A stretch of DNA of 64,000 nt, from the NCBI RefSeq assembly GCF_014203665.1, contig NZ_JACHJN010000013.1:147889-211888 (forward strand), in the 5' to 3' direction. The first letter of the stretch is position 1. Every line of letters begins with the position of its first letter. Source of the DNA: Saccharothrix tamanrassetensis. GTDB lineage: Bacteria > Actinomycetota > Actinomycetes > Mycobacteriales > Pseudonocardiaceae. Positions 50,128 to 58,454 of this stretch are shown piece by piece. The position numbers were made by a program, and so were the translations under genes. Under the pieces are notes generated by a model. It searched no databases. It saw only the letters and a program-made list of their open reading frames with translations, and was not told where the DNA came from.

Positions 50128-51120
50128 TCAGCTGGCATAGGCGCGCAGCTTGGCGGCCCGTTCGCCTTGGCGCAGCTTGGACATCACTTCGCGCTCGATC
50201 TGCCGGACCCGCTCGCGGGACAGGCCGAACTGCTTGCCGATCTGGTCCAGGGTGCGCGGCTGACCGTCCTCCAGGCCGTACCGCAGCCGGATCACGGCCT
50301 GCTCGCGCGGCTCCAGGGTGGCCAGCACGCGGCGCAGGTCGTCCTGGAGCAGGCCGGAGATCACCGCGCTCTCCGCGTCGGTGGCGTCGGAGTCCTCGAT
50401 GAAGTCGCCCAGCGGGGCGTCCTCCTCGGTGCCGACCGGCATGTCCAGGCTCACCGGGTCACGCGCGTGGTCGAGCAGGTCGGAGATCTTGTCCGGCGAC
50501 AAGCCGGACTCCCGCGCCAACTCGTCGTGCGTCGCTTCACGGCCCAGCTGCTGGTGCAGGTCGCGCTTGATCCGCGCCAGCTTGTTCACCTGCTCGACCA
50601 GGTGGACGGGAAGTCGGATGGTGCGACCTTGATCCGCCATTCCGCGGGTGATCGCCTGCCGGATCCACCACGTCGCGTAGGTCGAGAACTTGAAGCCCTT
50701 GGTGTAGTCGAACTTCTCGACCGCGCGGATCAAGCCCAGGTTGCCTTCCTGGATGAGATCCAACAGCGGCATTCCACGGCCGGTGTATCGCTTCGCCAGC
50801 GAAACGACCAACCGCAGATTCGCTTCGAGAAGGTGGTTCTTTGCCACGTGGCCGTCGCGCACCAGCGCGCGCAGTTCGTCCCGGCGCGTCGTGGGCAGTC
50901 CGGCACCCGTCTCGAGCATGTGCTGAGCGAAGACCCCCGCCTCGATCCGCTTCGCGAGTTCCACTTCTTCGGCCGCGGTGAGCAGCGCTGTCTTGCCGAT
51001 GCCGTTCAGGTAGACCCGAACCAGGTCGGCGGCCGGTCCCTGGGCGTCGAGGTCCAACTCGGCGCTCGTGGTGGTCGTCTCGTTCCCGACCTCGCGGTCG
51101 AGGACCTTCGGGACGGTCAT
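50128..51120 (-). CDS. sigB: Group 2 sigma-70 factor (SigB-like)
   Basis: A 330-residue sigma factor. Region 1.2 is at about 40-75 (DLVRVYLNGIGKTALLTAAE), region 2 has LRLVVSLAKRYTGRGMPLLD, LIQEGNLGLIRAVEKFDYTK and FSTYATWWIRQAITR, region 3 is around EQVNKLARIKRDLHQQLGRE, and region 4 ends LSRERVRQIEREVMSKLR. Lack of the long N-terminal extension of HrdB/SigA and the length near 325 point to SigB. The ATG at 51120 follows GGAGGGAAG. An ECF-type promoter sequence lies 96-122 bases upstream. In mycobacteria and corynebacteria sigB neighbours ideR/dtxR, whereas here they are about 30 kb apart. Confidence 0.93.
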   Translation of the reverse strand: MTVPKVLDREVGNETTTTSAELDLDAQGPAADLVRVYLNGIGKTALLTAAEEVELAKRIEAGVFAQHMLETGAGLPTTRRDELRALVRDGHVAKNHLLEANLRLVVSLAKRYTGRGMPLLDLIQEGNLGLIRAVEKFDYTKGFKFSTYATWWIRQAITRGMADQGRTIRLPVHLVEQVNKLARIKRDLHQQLGREATHDELARESGLSPDKISDLLDHARDPVSLDMPVGTEEDAPLGDFIEDSDATDAESAVISGLLQDDLRRVLATLEPREQAVIRLRYGLEDGQPRTLDQIGKQFGLSRERVRQIEREVMSKLRQGERAAKLRAYAS

Positions 51121-51215
51121 GGAGCTTCCCTCCCCCTTGTCGCGGGCTGGCAGTGCGGTCACGCATCCCGCGCTGCGCTGCGCGGCGTCGCCTTTCGGCC
51201 CCTGTCACTGGGGGA

Positions 51216-51242
51216 AACGTCGACCGGATCGAAATGGTTCCC
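51216..51242 (-). promoter_or_regulatory. ECF-type promoter upstream of sigB
   Basis: On the minus strand GGGAAC and CGTT are separated by 17 bases. This matches the GGAAC-N16/17-CGTT form used by stress ECF sigma factors (SigE/SigH in mycobacteria, SigE/SigR-like in Streptomyces), which are known to drive sigB/hrdB-type genes. It leaves a leader of about 90 bases. Confidence 0.6.
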
Positions 51243-51316
51243 GTGTCCCCGCTCTGGAGACGTCACTGCGGTCACAGCGGTTGCGCCGCGAATCCTGAGG
51301 ATTACCTGAGAAGGAT

Positions 51317-51742
51317 CTAGAGTTCGACCAGCACGGTGAACGGGCCGTCGTTCGCACTCCGCACGGACATCGTCGCGCCGAACCGCCCGGCTTCCACTCG
51401 CGCGCCCTTCCGGCGCAGTTCCCGCACCACCGCATCGACCAACGGCTCGGCGTGCTCGGGGCGGGCGGCGGCCGTCCACGACGGCCGCCGGCCCTTCCTC
51501 GTCTCCCCGTAGAGCGTGAACTGGCTCACCACGAGCAGGGGTGCTCCGGTGGTCGCGCAGGACTCCTCGTCCCGCAGGATCCGCAGTTCGTGCAGCTTGC
51601 GGGCCATCAGCGCCGCCTTGTCCGCCGTGTCGTCCACGTGGATGCCAAGCAGCACAAGGAGTCCCGCCTCCTCGATCGCCCCGACGCGCGCGCCGTCCAC
51701 TGTGACCTCTGCCTCTGTGACACGTGCCACAACGGCTCTCAT
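51317..51742 (-). CDS. dtd: D-aminoacyl-tRNA deacylase
   Basis: A 141-residue enzyme that removes D-amino acids (and glycine from mischarged tRNA-Ala) from tRNAs. The family motifs are visible: RAVVARVTEAEVTVDG at the N-terminus, GLLVLLGIHVDDT, the SQFTLYG motif (LLVVSQFTLYGETRKGRRPS) and the GPFTVLVEL end. The NxP region appears as SANDGPFT, where the usual NDGPVT is slightly varied. ATG 51742 overlaps the methyltransferase stop by four bases. Confidence 0.94.
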   Translation of the reverse strand: MRAVVARVTEAEVTVDGARVGAIEEAGLLVLLGIHVDDTADKAALMARKLHELRILRDEESCATTGAPLLVVSQFTLYGETRKGRRPSWTAAARPEHAEPLVDAVVRELRRKGARVEAGRFGATMSVRSANDGPFTVLVEL

Positions 51743-53223
51743 GCCGGCACCACCATGCCGTGCTTGACCAGCTCCCGCACCACCGGCAGCGCAGCCAGCG
51801 CGAGGTCGTCGGCGTCCAGGTCGTGGGCGTACGCGAGGAGGGTGACCAGGTCCTCCAACGGCAACGCGCCCCGGAAGCCCGCGAGCAGCTTCGCGGCGGT
51901 CTCGTCCAGCTCGTGCTGCCAGCCGGGGCCGTCGGTGCGGTGCAGGCGGCGCACGACCGCCTCCCAACCCTCCTCCGTCGGCGCGGACACCTCTTCCAGC
52001 ACCACGGTTCCCGGCACGGTGAAACGGGTCCGCAAGAGCTGGTCGTCGTCGTGCTCGCGCAGCCACCGCACGCGGTCCAGCCACGCCGCCGACTCCGGGC
52101 CCAGCGGGTCGTCGTAAGCGTGGCGCAGGTCCTCGCACACCACCTCGGGGTGGGCGACGTCGGTGCGGCGCAAGGTGACGAACCCGAACCCGATGCCTTC
52201 GACCTCGTTCTCGGCGAACCAGTCCAGCCACGCGTTCGCCTTCGCCCGCCCTTCGTCCGACCTCGGGTCCACGCCCGCGTCCCGCAGCCACGTGCCCACG
52301 TACAGCGTCGGATCGGCCACGTCCCGCTGCACGAACCAGGCGTCCACACCCTTCGGCAGCCACCCGGACACCCGGTCCGCCCAGTCCTCGCCCTTGCGGT
52401 GCAGCCAGGACGCCAGCAGCTGGCCGACGCCGCCCTCGTTCAGGAACGCGGGCAGTTGGCGCACCACCAACGCGCTCGCGTCGTCACCGCCGAGCCCCGA
52501 GTCGCGGTAGACGTAGTCCACGCGCGGCGGACCCACCACGAACGGCGGGTTGCACACCACCTGGTCGAACTTCCGGTTGCGCAGCGGCGCGAACCACTCG
52601 CCCTGCCGCAGTTCCACGTCGACCTCGTTGAGCCGGAACGTCCCCTGCGCGAGCCGCAACGCCCGCTCGGACAGGTCGGTGGCGGTGATCCGCTGCGCGT
52701 GCCGGGCGGCGTGCAAGGCCTGGACGCCGCACCCGGTGCCGAGGTCCAGCAACGTCTCCACCGGACGCCGGGAGGTGGCCCGCGCCAGGCTGATCGACGC
52801 GTGCCCGACCCCCAGCACGTGATCGGCCGGCACCGGTCCGCCGCGCTGGTCGGAGTCCAGGTCCGCGACCACCCACCACGAGCCGTCATCGTCGCCGTAC
52901 GGGCGGATGTCCAGCCCCGCCCGGAGCTCGTCCCCGGCGCGGGCCAGCACCTGCGCCTCCAGCGCCTGCCCGACGTCCAGGCCGCGCAGGGCCCTGGTCA
53001 CGTCGGCCACGTCCTCGGCGTCACCGAGCAGGAACAGCCGGATCAGCGTGCCCAGCTCGCCCGCGTCCCGCGTGACCCGCCGGGCGGCCTCCGGCTCACC
53101 ACGGCCCAGCGCGGCGTGCGCCTGCGGGCCGAGCAGGTCCACCACCCCGTCGGCGTCGTACCCGGCGTTCAGGAATGCCCCGCGCAGCCGCGCGGTCAGC
53201 TCAGTCGAAAGATCAGGAAGCAC
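51739..53223 (-). CDS. SAM-dependent methyltransferase, NPPF type
   Basis: A 494-residue two-domain protein. Residues 1-150 are a helical N-terminal domain; about 155-340 form a class I methyltransferase with the SAM motif LLDLGTGCGVQALHAARH and the catalytic FDQVVCNPPFVVG, shared by enzymes methylating planar nitrogens (N6-adenine, N5-glutamine). A C-terminal domain of unknown role follows. GTG 53223 has a GGGAGG site. This conserved actinobacterial protein is often annotated only as a methyltransferase; RNA or protein glutamine are possible targets. It is coupled to dtd. Confidence 0.85.
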   Translation of the reverse strand: MLPDLSTELTARLRGAFLNAGYDADGVVDLLGPQAHAALGRGEPEAARRVTRDAGELGTLIRLFLLGDAEDVADVTRALRGLDVGQALEAQVLARAGDELRAGLDIRPYGDDDGSWWVVADLDSDQRGGPVPADHVLGVGHASISLARATSRRPVETLLDLGTGCGVQALHAARHAQRITATDLSERALRLAQGTFRLNEVDVELRQGEWFAPLRNRKFDQVVCNPPFVVGPPRVDYVYRDSGLGGDDASALVVRQLPAFLNEGGVGQLLASWLHRKGEDWADRVSGWLPKGVDAWFVQRDVADPTLYVGTWLRDAGVDPRSDEGRAKANAWLDWFAENEVEGIGFGFVTLRRTDVAHPEVVCEDLRHAYDDPLGPESAAWLDRVRWLREHDDDQLLRTRFTVPGTVVLEEVSAPTEEGWEAVVRRLHRTDGPGWQHELDETAAKLLAGFRGALPLEDLVTLLAYAHDLDADDLALAALPVVRELVKHGMVVPA

Positions 53224-53267
53224 AGCCAATCCTCCCGCGCCGGCACGTCGACCGCCTGCGCGGGTGG

Positions 53268-54776
53268 TCAGTCCCGGTGCGCGCCCACGGCCAACGCGAT
53301 CGCCATCGCCAGCCGCTGGTCCGGGTCGTCCAACGGCAGCGCGGTGACCTCGGCCATCTTCTGCATCCGGTACCGCAGCGTGTTCGGGTGCACGGACAGC
53401 GCCTTGGCGGCCTCCCGCGCGTCCCCCTGCGCGGCCAGCCAAGCCTGGAGCGTCGTCGCGTACTGGGTGCCGAAGTCCCGGTCGTGCCGCACGAGATCGG
53501 CCACCGGCCCACGCGCGGGCAGCCGCCCCGACTTCGCGACCGTCGCCAGCCTGCGCAGCAACACCTTCGCCCACGCCTGGTCGTAGACCACGGGCTCACC
53601 GGACGACAGCGCGAGGCATTCGTCGGCCTCGTCACGGGACGCGCGCAACTGCGACGCGTCCGCCCGCCCGCCGATCCCCGCGTCCACCACGGCCTCGGCG
53701 GGCAGCTCGCGCGTCAACGCCCTCACCCAGTCGACCGCGTTCGCAGGGTCCTCGCCGCACGGCAGCACCGTGTAGAGGACGTTGCCGAACAGCGCACTGC
53801 GCCCAGGCCTTGACCAGCCGAAACCCGCCGTGGCGCGTTCGAACGCCAACAGCGCCGCCCCGTGCTCGCCCTCACCCGCGTGCGCCTGCACCGCGATCAC
53901 CCGCAGATCGGTCGCGGGCAGCCCCAACCTGGTCAGGTTCCCCGGCACGCCCTCGTCCAGCAGGCTGATCACCAGATCGGCCTCGGCCTGGCGTTCCAGA
54001 TCGGCACTGGCCCGAGCCCGCAGCAGGTGCAGGGCGGCGGTGCGCGCACCATCCTGGAGCGCCGCGTGCAGGGCCGCGCCCACGTCGGCGTCCACCTCCA
54101 CCCACACCGAGCCCAGCAGCTCCCGCCCCGCCCGGACCGCCGCCACCAGCCGTCCCCCGAGCCGGTCGGTGAGCTTGGGCACGAACATCGGCTCGTCGCT
54201 GCGCGCCAGGTGGGTGAACACGCCGTAGTCGTCCAGCGCCTGCCGCGCCTCCTCGGGCACCCGGCGCCCGAGGATGGTCTGCACCCGGACCGGGTCGACG
54301 CCCTGCTGCCGGTAGGAGTAGGCCAGCACCCGCGACTGCTGGTCCTCGATCGTCACCGGGCCACCCACCACCGCCGCGATGGCGTCGGCCACCGCGAACA
54401 GGTCGCCCGAGCCTTTCCGCTGCCCGCTCAGCACCAGGGTCTGGGCCACGTTCGCCAACTGCCCCCACGGGACCGACGGGTCGACCAGCAGCACCGCGGC
54501 CCCCGACCGCTTCGCCGCCGCGACCACCCGTTCGTCCAGCGGCGGCGCGCCGTGCAGCACCACGGCCGCCGCGTTCGTGCCGCCGACCAGCCGTGCCGCC
54601 GCGGCGGGGGAGGGGACGCCGAGACCGAGCAGCACGTCGTCCGGCGCGACGGTCGTCGGCTCGGTCGGGTCGTGCAGGGCGACACCCCGCAACTGCACGT
54701 CCCGGCCCCGTGGCGCGCAACTCAGGTGCGTGCCGAGACTCCCGAGCACGTCCACCAGGCGATCAAGGGCCACCAC
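53268..54776 (-). CDS. PucR/CdaR-family transcriptional regulator
   Basis: A 502-residue regulator. The N-terminal part (1 to about 270) includes a PucR-like effector region and a GAF-like segment (GPVTIEDQQSRVLAYSYRQQ); a GGDEF-like degenerate domain follows (about 290-400); and the C-terminal helix-turn-helix of the HTH_30 type ends the protein (FGTQYATTLQAWLAAQGDAR, EAAKALSVHPNTLRYRMQKM). The family controls purine, amino-acid or sugar catabolism. Start GTG 54776. No adjacent enzyme reveals its target. Confidence 0.88.
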   Translation of the reverse strand: MVALDRLVDVLGSLGTHLSCAPRGRDVQLRGVALHDPTEPTTVAPDDVLLGLGVPSPAAAARLVGGTNAAAVVLHGAPPLDERVVAAAKRSGAAVLLVDPSVPWGQLANVAQTLVLSGQRKGSGDLFAVADAIAAVVGGPVTIEDQQSRVLAYSYRQQGVDPVRVQTILGRRVPEEARQALDDYGVFTHLARSDEPMFVPKLTDRLGGRLVAAVRAGRELLGSVWVEVDADVGAALHAALQDGARTAALHLLRARASADLERQAEADLVISLLDEGVPGNLTRLGLPATDLRVIAVQAHAGEGEHGAALLAFERATAGFGWSRPGRSALFGNVLYTVLPCGEDPANAVDWVRALTRELPAEAVVDAGIGGRADASQLRASRDEADECLALSSGEPVVYDQAWAKVLLRRLATVAKSGRLPARGPVADLVRHDRDFGTQYATTLQAWLAAQGDAREAAKALSVHPNTLRYRMQKMAEVTALPLDDPDQRLAMAIALAVGAHRD

Positions 54777-54791
54777 GGTCGGATCGTACGG

Positions 54792-55343
54792 TCAGTCGGG
54801 GTCGGGCGCGGTCAGGTAGCGACTGATGGTGGGACCGAGCCACGCGGCGATGGCGTCGTGCGACAGGCCCACCACCGGCGGCAGCGCCAGCACGTACCGG
54901 GACAGCGCCAGCCCCACCATCTGCGTCGCGACCAGTCCCGCGCGCACCGGTCCGGCCCCTTCGGGCGCGAGCCGGGCCGCCACCGGCCCCAACTGCTCGG
55001 CGAACAGCGCCCGCATCCGTTCGGCGGCGGCCTCGTGGCTGACGGCGGCGCGCAGCAGCGCGCGCAGGGTGTCGTCCTGTTCCCACCGTTCGACGAAGTG
55101 CCGGACGAGCCCCGGTCCGGGATCGGCTTCGTCCACGACCTCCGGTATCCGGAGGTCGATCGCCGCCGCCGCCGCGAAGAGCTTCTCCTTGCTGCCGAAG
55201 TACCGCATCACCATGGCCGGGTCGATGCCGGCTTCGGTGGCGACCGCCCTGATCGTGGCGCGTTCGTAGCCGTCGGAGGCGAACCGCTCGCGAGCGGCGA
55301 GCAGGATCGCGGCTTTCGTGTCCTCGGCGGAACGGCGGGCCAT
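54792..55343 (-). CDS. TetR-family transcriptional regulator
   Basis: A 183-residue repressor. The N-terminal helix-turn-helix (about 8-55) reads AILLAARERFASDGYERATI and GIDPAMVMRYFGSKEKLF. The C-terminal domain (about 70-183) resembles the TetR_C_17-like actinobacterial group with LRALLRAAVSHEAAAERMRA. ATG 55343 is preferred over an upstream start at 55391. It precedes the PucR gene by 15 bases, so they may be co-transcribed, and is divergent from the DUF3099 gene, its possible target. Confidence 0.9.
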   Translation of the reverse strand: MARRSAEDTKAAILLAARERFASDGYERATIRAVATEAGIDPAMVMRYFGSKEKLFAAAAAIDLRIPEVVDEADPGPGLVRHFVERWEQDDTLRALLRAAVSHEAAAERMRALFAEQLGPVAARLAPEGAGPVRAGLVATQMVGLALSRYVLALPPVVGLSHDAIAAWLGPTISRYLTAPDPD

Positions 55344-55445
55344 GCCCGCAACTGTAGGACAACGACCGTTGACCACCGTGGTGGCCGTCACGTGGCCGGA
55401 AATACGTCGGCCGACAGGTGTCGCCCACTACTCACTAGTGGGACC

Positions 55446-55769
55446 ATGGAACACATGGTCGACCACGAGCGCGACGGCGTACCGGTGCTCATCACCGAAG
55501 CGGCACCTTCCTACGAGGAGCAGCACGCCGCGCGCAAGCGCAAGTACGCGATCATGATGGGCGCCCGCATCCCGTGCCTCGCCTTGGCGATGGTGTTCTA
55601 CCAGACGTGGTGGCTGGCGTTGGCGTTCCTGGTGCTGTCCGTGCCGCTGCCGTGGATGGCGGTGCTCATCGCGAACGACCGCCCGCCCCGCAAGGCGGAG
55701 AAGGCGAACCGCTTCGTCAAGGAGCACCGCGCCCTGGAATCCCGCGACCATCAGGTCATCGAAGGCTGA
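55446..55769 (+). CDS. DUF3099 membrane protein
   Basis: A 107-residue protein with two transmembrane helices (about 38-53 and 55-75: ARIPCLALAMVFYQTWWLAL, AFLVLSVPLPWMAVLIAND). The N-terminal VLITEAAPSYEEQHAARKRK is the DUF3099 hallmark. The family is actinobacterial and uncharacterised. ATG 55446 or ATG 55455 may be used. The 3' end overlaps the convergent psuK gene by 19 bases. Confidence 0.9.
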   Translation: MEHMVDHERDGVPVLITEAAPSYEEQHAARKRKYAIMMGARIPCLALAMVFYQTWWLALAFLVLSVPLPWMAVLIANDRPPRKAEKANRFVKEHRALESRDHQVIEG

Positions 55770-56623
55770 GCCCCCACCGCCGACACGGCCCGAGCAGCCG
55801 CCTCCACGCCACCGAGCAACGCGTCCTCGCGTGACGCGCCACCCACCCAAGCGGCCAACAACCCACCGTCGAACGCGTCCCCCGCGCCGGTCGAGTCCAC
55901 GCAGTCGACCGGTAGCGCGGGCACCGACACGACGCCGTCCCGATCAACCCAGCTCGCGCCGCCCGCGCCCGCCGTCACCGCCACCGCGCCCACGACGTCC
56001 AACAGCGCCGACGCCGACGCGGGCTCAGGCGATCCGGTGAGCGCAACGAGCTCCTCCGTGTTCGGCAGCAACAGATCAACGCCCCGCACGTCGTCCAGGA
56101 ACCCGTCGTAGATCAACGCCGCCGACTGCGGATCCACAGACGTGGTCAACCCCGCCGCACGGGCCGCCCGCAACACCGCCGGCCCGGCCGCCCGCGACGT
56201 GGCGTCCAGCAGCACGTACCCGGACAGGTGAAGGTGCCGCGCCCCCACGAGCAGCCCGGCGTCCAAGTCCTCCGGCGAGAACCGCGCGTTGGCCCCACGA
56301 TCCGGCAACATGCTCCGCTGCCCGGTCTCGTCGACCAGCACCACCACACAACAGGTGGCGTTCTCCCGGTCCACCGCGAACGCACACCGGACACCCGTCG
56401 ACGTGAGTTCCGAGGCCACCTGCCGACCGGCGAAGTCGTCCCCCACCCGCGCCACCAGCGTCGGCGAAGCCCCGCAGGCCGCCAGCCAGGCGGCAGTGTT
56501 CGCCCCGGCCCCACCGGGCGCGATGGTCACCGAGGCGCGCGAGTCGTCCCCGTGCACGATCGGCCCGGAGTGCCGCGCCACCACGTCAAGCCCGGCATCC
56601 CCGACCACGACGATCCCGTTCAC
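55751..56623 (-). CDS. psuK: PfkB-family carbohydrate kinase, probable pseudouridine kinase
   Basis: A 290-residue ribokinase-fold enzyme. The N-terminal glycine motif APGGAGANTAAWLAACGA and the C-terminal signature VDSTGAGDAFDGGLLAAW (catalytic Asp in GAGD) are complete. By context it phosphorylates pseudouridine to the 5'-phosphate, the substrate of PsuG. GTG 56623 overlaps the psuG stop (GTGA), so the two are coupled. Other nucleosides or sugars are possible because PfkB specificity is hard to read; the psuG linkage is the main support. Confidence 0.88.
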   Translation of the reverse strand: MNGIVVVGDAGLDVVARHSGPIVHGDDSRASVTIAPGGAGANTAAWLAACGASPTLVARVGDDFAGRQVASELTSTGVRCAFAVDRENATCCVVVLVDETGQRSMLPDRGANARFSPEDLDAGLLVGARHLHLSGYVLLDATSRAAGPAVLRAARAAGLTTSVDPQSAALIYDGFLDDVRGVDLLLPNTEELVALTGSPEPASASALLDVVGAVAVTAGAGGASWVDRDGVVSVPALPVDCVDSTGAGDAFDGGLLAAWVGGASREDALLGGVEAAARAVSAVGAQPSMT

Positions 56624-57525
56624 CGGCACAACTGCACCGCGACCTGCGCGGCGAGCGCGGCGTTGGACACCACCAGCGCCTCGTTGGCATCCAGGCTCAC
56701 CCCGCCGCTGGCGCTGTGGAAGTGCTCCAGCAAGGCGGGCGTGACGTCCTTGCCGTGCACGTCCCGCGTCGACTCGAGCCCTTCGGCCAGCAGCCGGTCG
56801 TGCAGTTCGACGTCCATCTCGAACTCGTGCGGGATCGGGTTGGCCAACAACACCCCGGCCGTCCCCGGCACGGAGTCGCGGTGCGCGGCCACCACAGCCG
56901 CCGCGTCCACCGGCGAGTCCACCCGCCACGGCACACCGAACGCCGACTCCCGCCGGTAGAAGGCGGGGAACACATCGGTCCGGTAGCCCAGCACCGGAAC
57001 GGACCGGGTCTCCAACAACTCCAACGTCGCCCCGATGTCCAGGATCGACTTGACCCCGGAACACACCACCAGCACCGGCGTGGTGGCCAGCACATCGAGG
57101 TCGGCGGACACGTCCCAGGTCTCCCGAGCCCCCCGGTGCACCCCGCCCAGCCCGCCGGTGGCGAACACCCCGATCCCGGCCGCATGGGCGAGCGCGGCGG
57201 TGGAGGCGACCGTCGTGGCCCCGTCCCGCTTCAGCGCGAACGCGGCCCCCAGATCCCGCCGCGACAGCTTCACCAGGTCGTTGCCCGGATCGCACACGTA
57301 GTCGAGCTCGGCCTCCGACAACCCGACCTTGGCCACCCCGCCGAGCACGGCGATCGTCGCGGGCACCGCCCCGGCGCCGCGAACGATCCGTTCGAGCTTC
57401 GCCGCCACCTCCCGATTCCGACCGGGCGGCAGCCCGTGCGACAGGATGGTGGACTCCAACGCGACCACGGGCCGGTTCCCGGCCAGGGCGGTGCGGACCT
57501 CTTCGGTGACGCTCGGCGTACTCAC
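56620..57525 (-). CDS. psuG: Pseudouridine-5'-phosphate glycosidase
   Basis: A 301-residue enzyme that splits the C-C glycosidic bond of pseudouridine phosphate to uracil and ribose 5-phosphate through a lysine Schiff base. Diagnostic segments are VVALESTILSHGLPPGRN at the N-terminus, KVGLSEAELDYV, KLSRRDLGAAFALKRDGATT (catalytic lysine region), GIGVFATGGLGGVHRGARET and GVKSILDIGATLELLET. Length is normal. The GTG at 57525 has a weak ribosome site. With psuK it forms a pseudouridine salvage/degradation pair; no dedicated transporter is adjacent. Confidence 0.95.
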   Translation of the reverse strand: MSTPSVTEEVRTALAGNRPVVALESTILSHGLPPGRNREVAAKLERIVRGAGAVPATIAVLGGVAKVGLSEAELDYVCDPGNDLVKLSRRDLGAAFALKRDGATTVASTAALAHAAGIGVFATGGLGGVHRGARETWDVSADLDVLATTPVLVVCSGVKSILDIGATLELLETRSVPVLGYRTDVFPAFYRRESAFGVPWRVDSPVDAAAVVAAHRDSVPGTAGVLLANPIPHEFEMDVELHDRLLAEGLESTRDVHGKDVTPALLEHFHSASGGVSLDANEALVVSNAALAAQVAVQLCR

Positions 57526-57556
57526 GAGGGGCCATCATCCCAGGTAAGCTGGGGGC

Positions 57557-57808
57557 GTGAGCACGCAGACTCTCCCAGACGTCGAGACCCGGCCCGAAGG
57601 CACGGACCAGACCGGGGACGACACCCCGAAGATGTTCCACTACGTGCGCAAGGCCAAGATCGCCGAGAGCGCGGTCATGGGCACGCACGTGGTGGCCCTC
57701 TGCGGCGAGGTCTTCCCGGTCACCAAGTCGCCGAAGCCCGGCTCCCCGGTCTGCCCGGAGTGCAAGAAGATCTACGAGGGCCTCCCCAAGGGCGGCGGCG
57801 GCGAGTGA
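57557..57808 (+). CDS. DUF3039 domain-containing small zinc-ribbon-like protein
   Basis: An 83-residue protein. The core FHYVRKAKIAESAVMGTHVV, ALCGEVFPVTKSP and VCPECKKIYEGL is the DUF3039 signature; His plus three cysteines suggest a zinc site. The family is conserved across actinobacteria and unstudied. GTG 57557 lies only 31 bases from the psuG start on the other strand, so the promoters overlap and the leader is very short. Confidence 0.9.
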   Translation: MSTQTLPDVETRPEGTDQTGDDTPKMFHYVRKAKIAESAVMGTHVVALCGEVFPVTKSPKPGSPVCPECKKIYEGLPKGGGGE

Positions 57809-57828
57809 CCTGACCCCGCCCACCCCGC

Positions 57829-57854
57829 GCCCCGGTACCCCGCCGTGCCGGGGC
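57829..57854 (+). terminator. Hairpin after the DUF3039 gene
   Basis: GCCCCGG (57829-57835) pairs with CCGGGGC (57848-57854) 20 bases after the stop codon. No T tract. Apart from this and a possible remnant at 57961, the gap 57809-58049 shows nothing. Confidence 0.5.
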
Positions 57855-57960
57855 ACAGTGCTGCCCACCTCGCATCACCCCCAGACACACCGCCCGGTAC
57901 CCCAGCGCCAGTCGTCCCTCAAGTGCCGGCACGCCACCCGCCTCACCGCCACGCGAGCCT

Positions 57961-58065
57961 CTAACCGATCGCCGGCGCATATCCGCCTGTGGCGTCGCGT
58001 CGGTTCGCGTACGCGTCCATCCAGGCCACGTACCGGCCGCAGTCGAGGGTCAGCGCGGTTGCCAC
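57961..58065 (-). pseudogene. Possible coding remnant downstream of the immunity gene
   Basis: A 34-codon frame from GTG 58065 to TAG 57963-57961 includes LDCGRYVAWMDAYANRRDAT then GGYAPAIG and has strong GC3 bias, as real frames here do. It overlaps the last 16 bases of the Imm1 gene. It could be a tiny gene or the stub of another polymorphic-toxin-locus gene. No family recognised. Confidence 0.25.
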
Positions 58066-58454
58066 TGGATGCCCGTTGGCCGTGCTCCCCCGGTGGTCAT
58101 GTACTCGTGCGCGGCCCGGCGGACCGCGTCCAGCGGGATTTCGGCGTCCGCCGGGTATTCGGTGTCCGATCCCGTGAAGTAGTAGATGGGTGGCAGATCG
58201 GCCACGTCGGTGCCTTTGCTGGTGACGCCGTCAGGTGCGTCCGGACCGGAGTAGTAGAGAACTCCGCGCCCGTACTCGGCGTCCAATCCCACGTCGAGGA
58301 TGGCGCGACCGGGATCGTCCGCGATGAGAAGTTGAACCGTGTTGGGCCCCGGCCACCCGGCCACGGTGTCCAAGACCGCGTCCAACCCGGCGGGGGTGTC
58401 CACGACGGTCGGTTCGGCCGCGTCCCTGTCGAACCACGTTTCTAGCGCCACCAC
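58050..58454 (-). CDS. Imm1-family immunity protein
   Basis: A 134-residue acidic protein of the Imm1 type (PF14430-like), which protects the producer from nucleic-acid-deaminase toxins in polymorphic toxin systems. Recognisable are the start VALETWFDRD, the central VQLLIADDPGRAILDVGLDA with RGVLYYSG, and PADAEIPLDAVRRAAHEYMT at the end. The GTG 58454 (or 58451) overlaps the restored 3' end of the deaminase toxin gene by 13 bases, the expected toxin-immunity coupling. It appears intact while the toxin reading frame is broken. Confidence 0.85.
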   Translation of the reverse strand: MVALETWFDRDAAEPTVVDTPAGLDAVLDTVAGWPGPNTVQLLIADDPGRAILDVGLDAEYGRGVLYYSGPDAPDGVTSKGTDVADLPPIYYFTGSDTEYPADAEIPLDAVRRAAHEYMTTGGARPTGIQWQPR

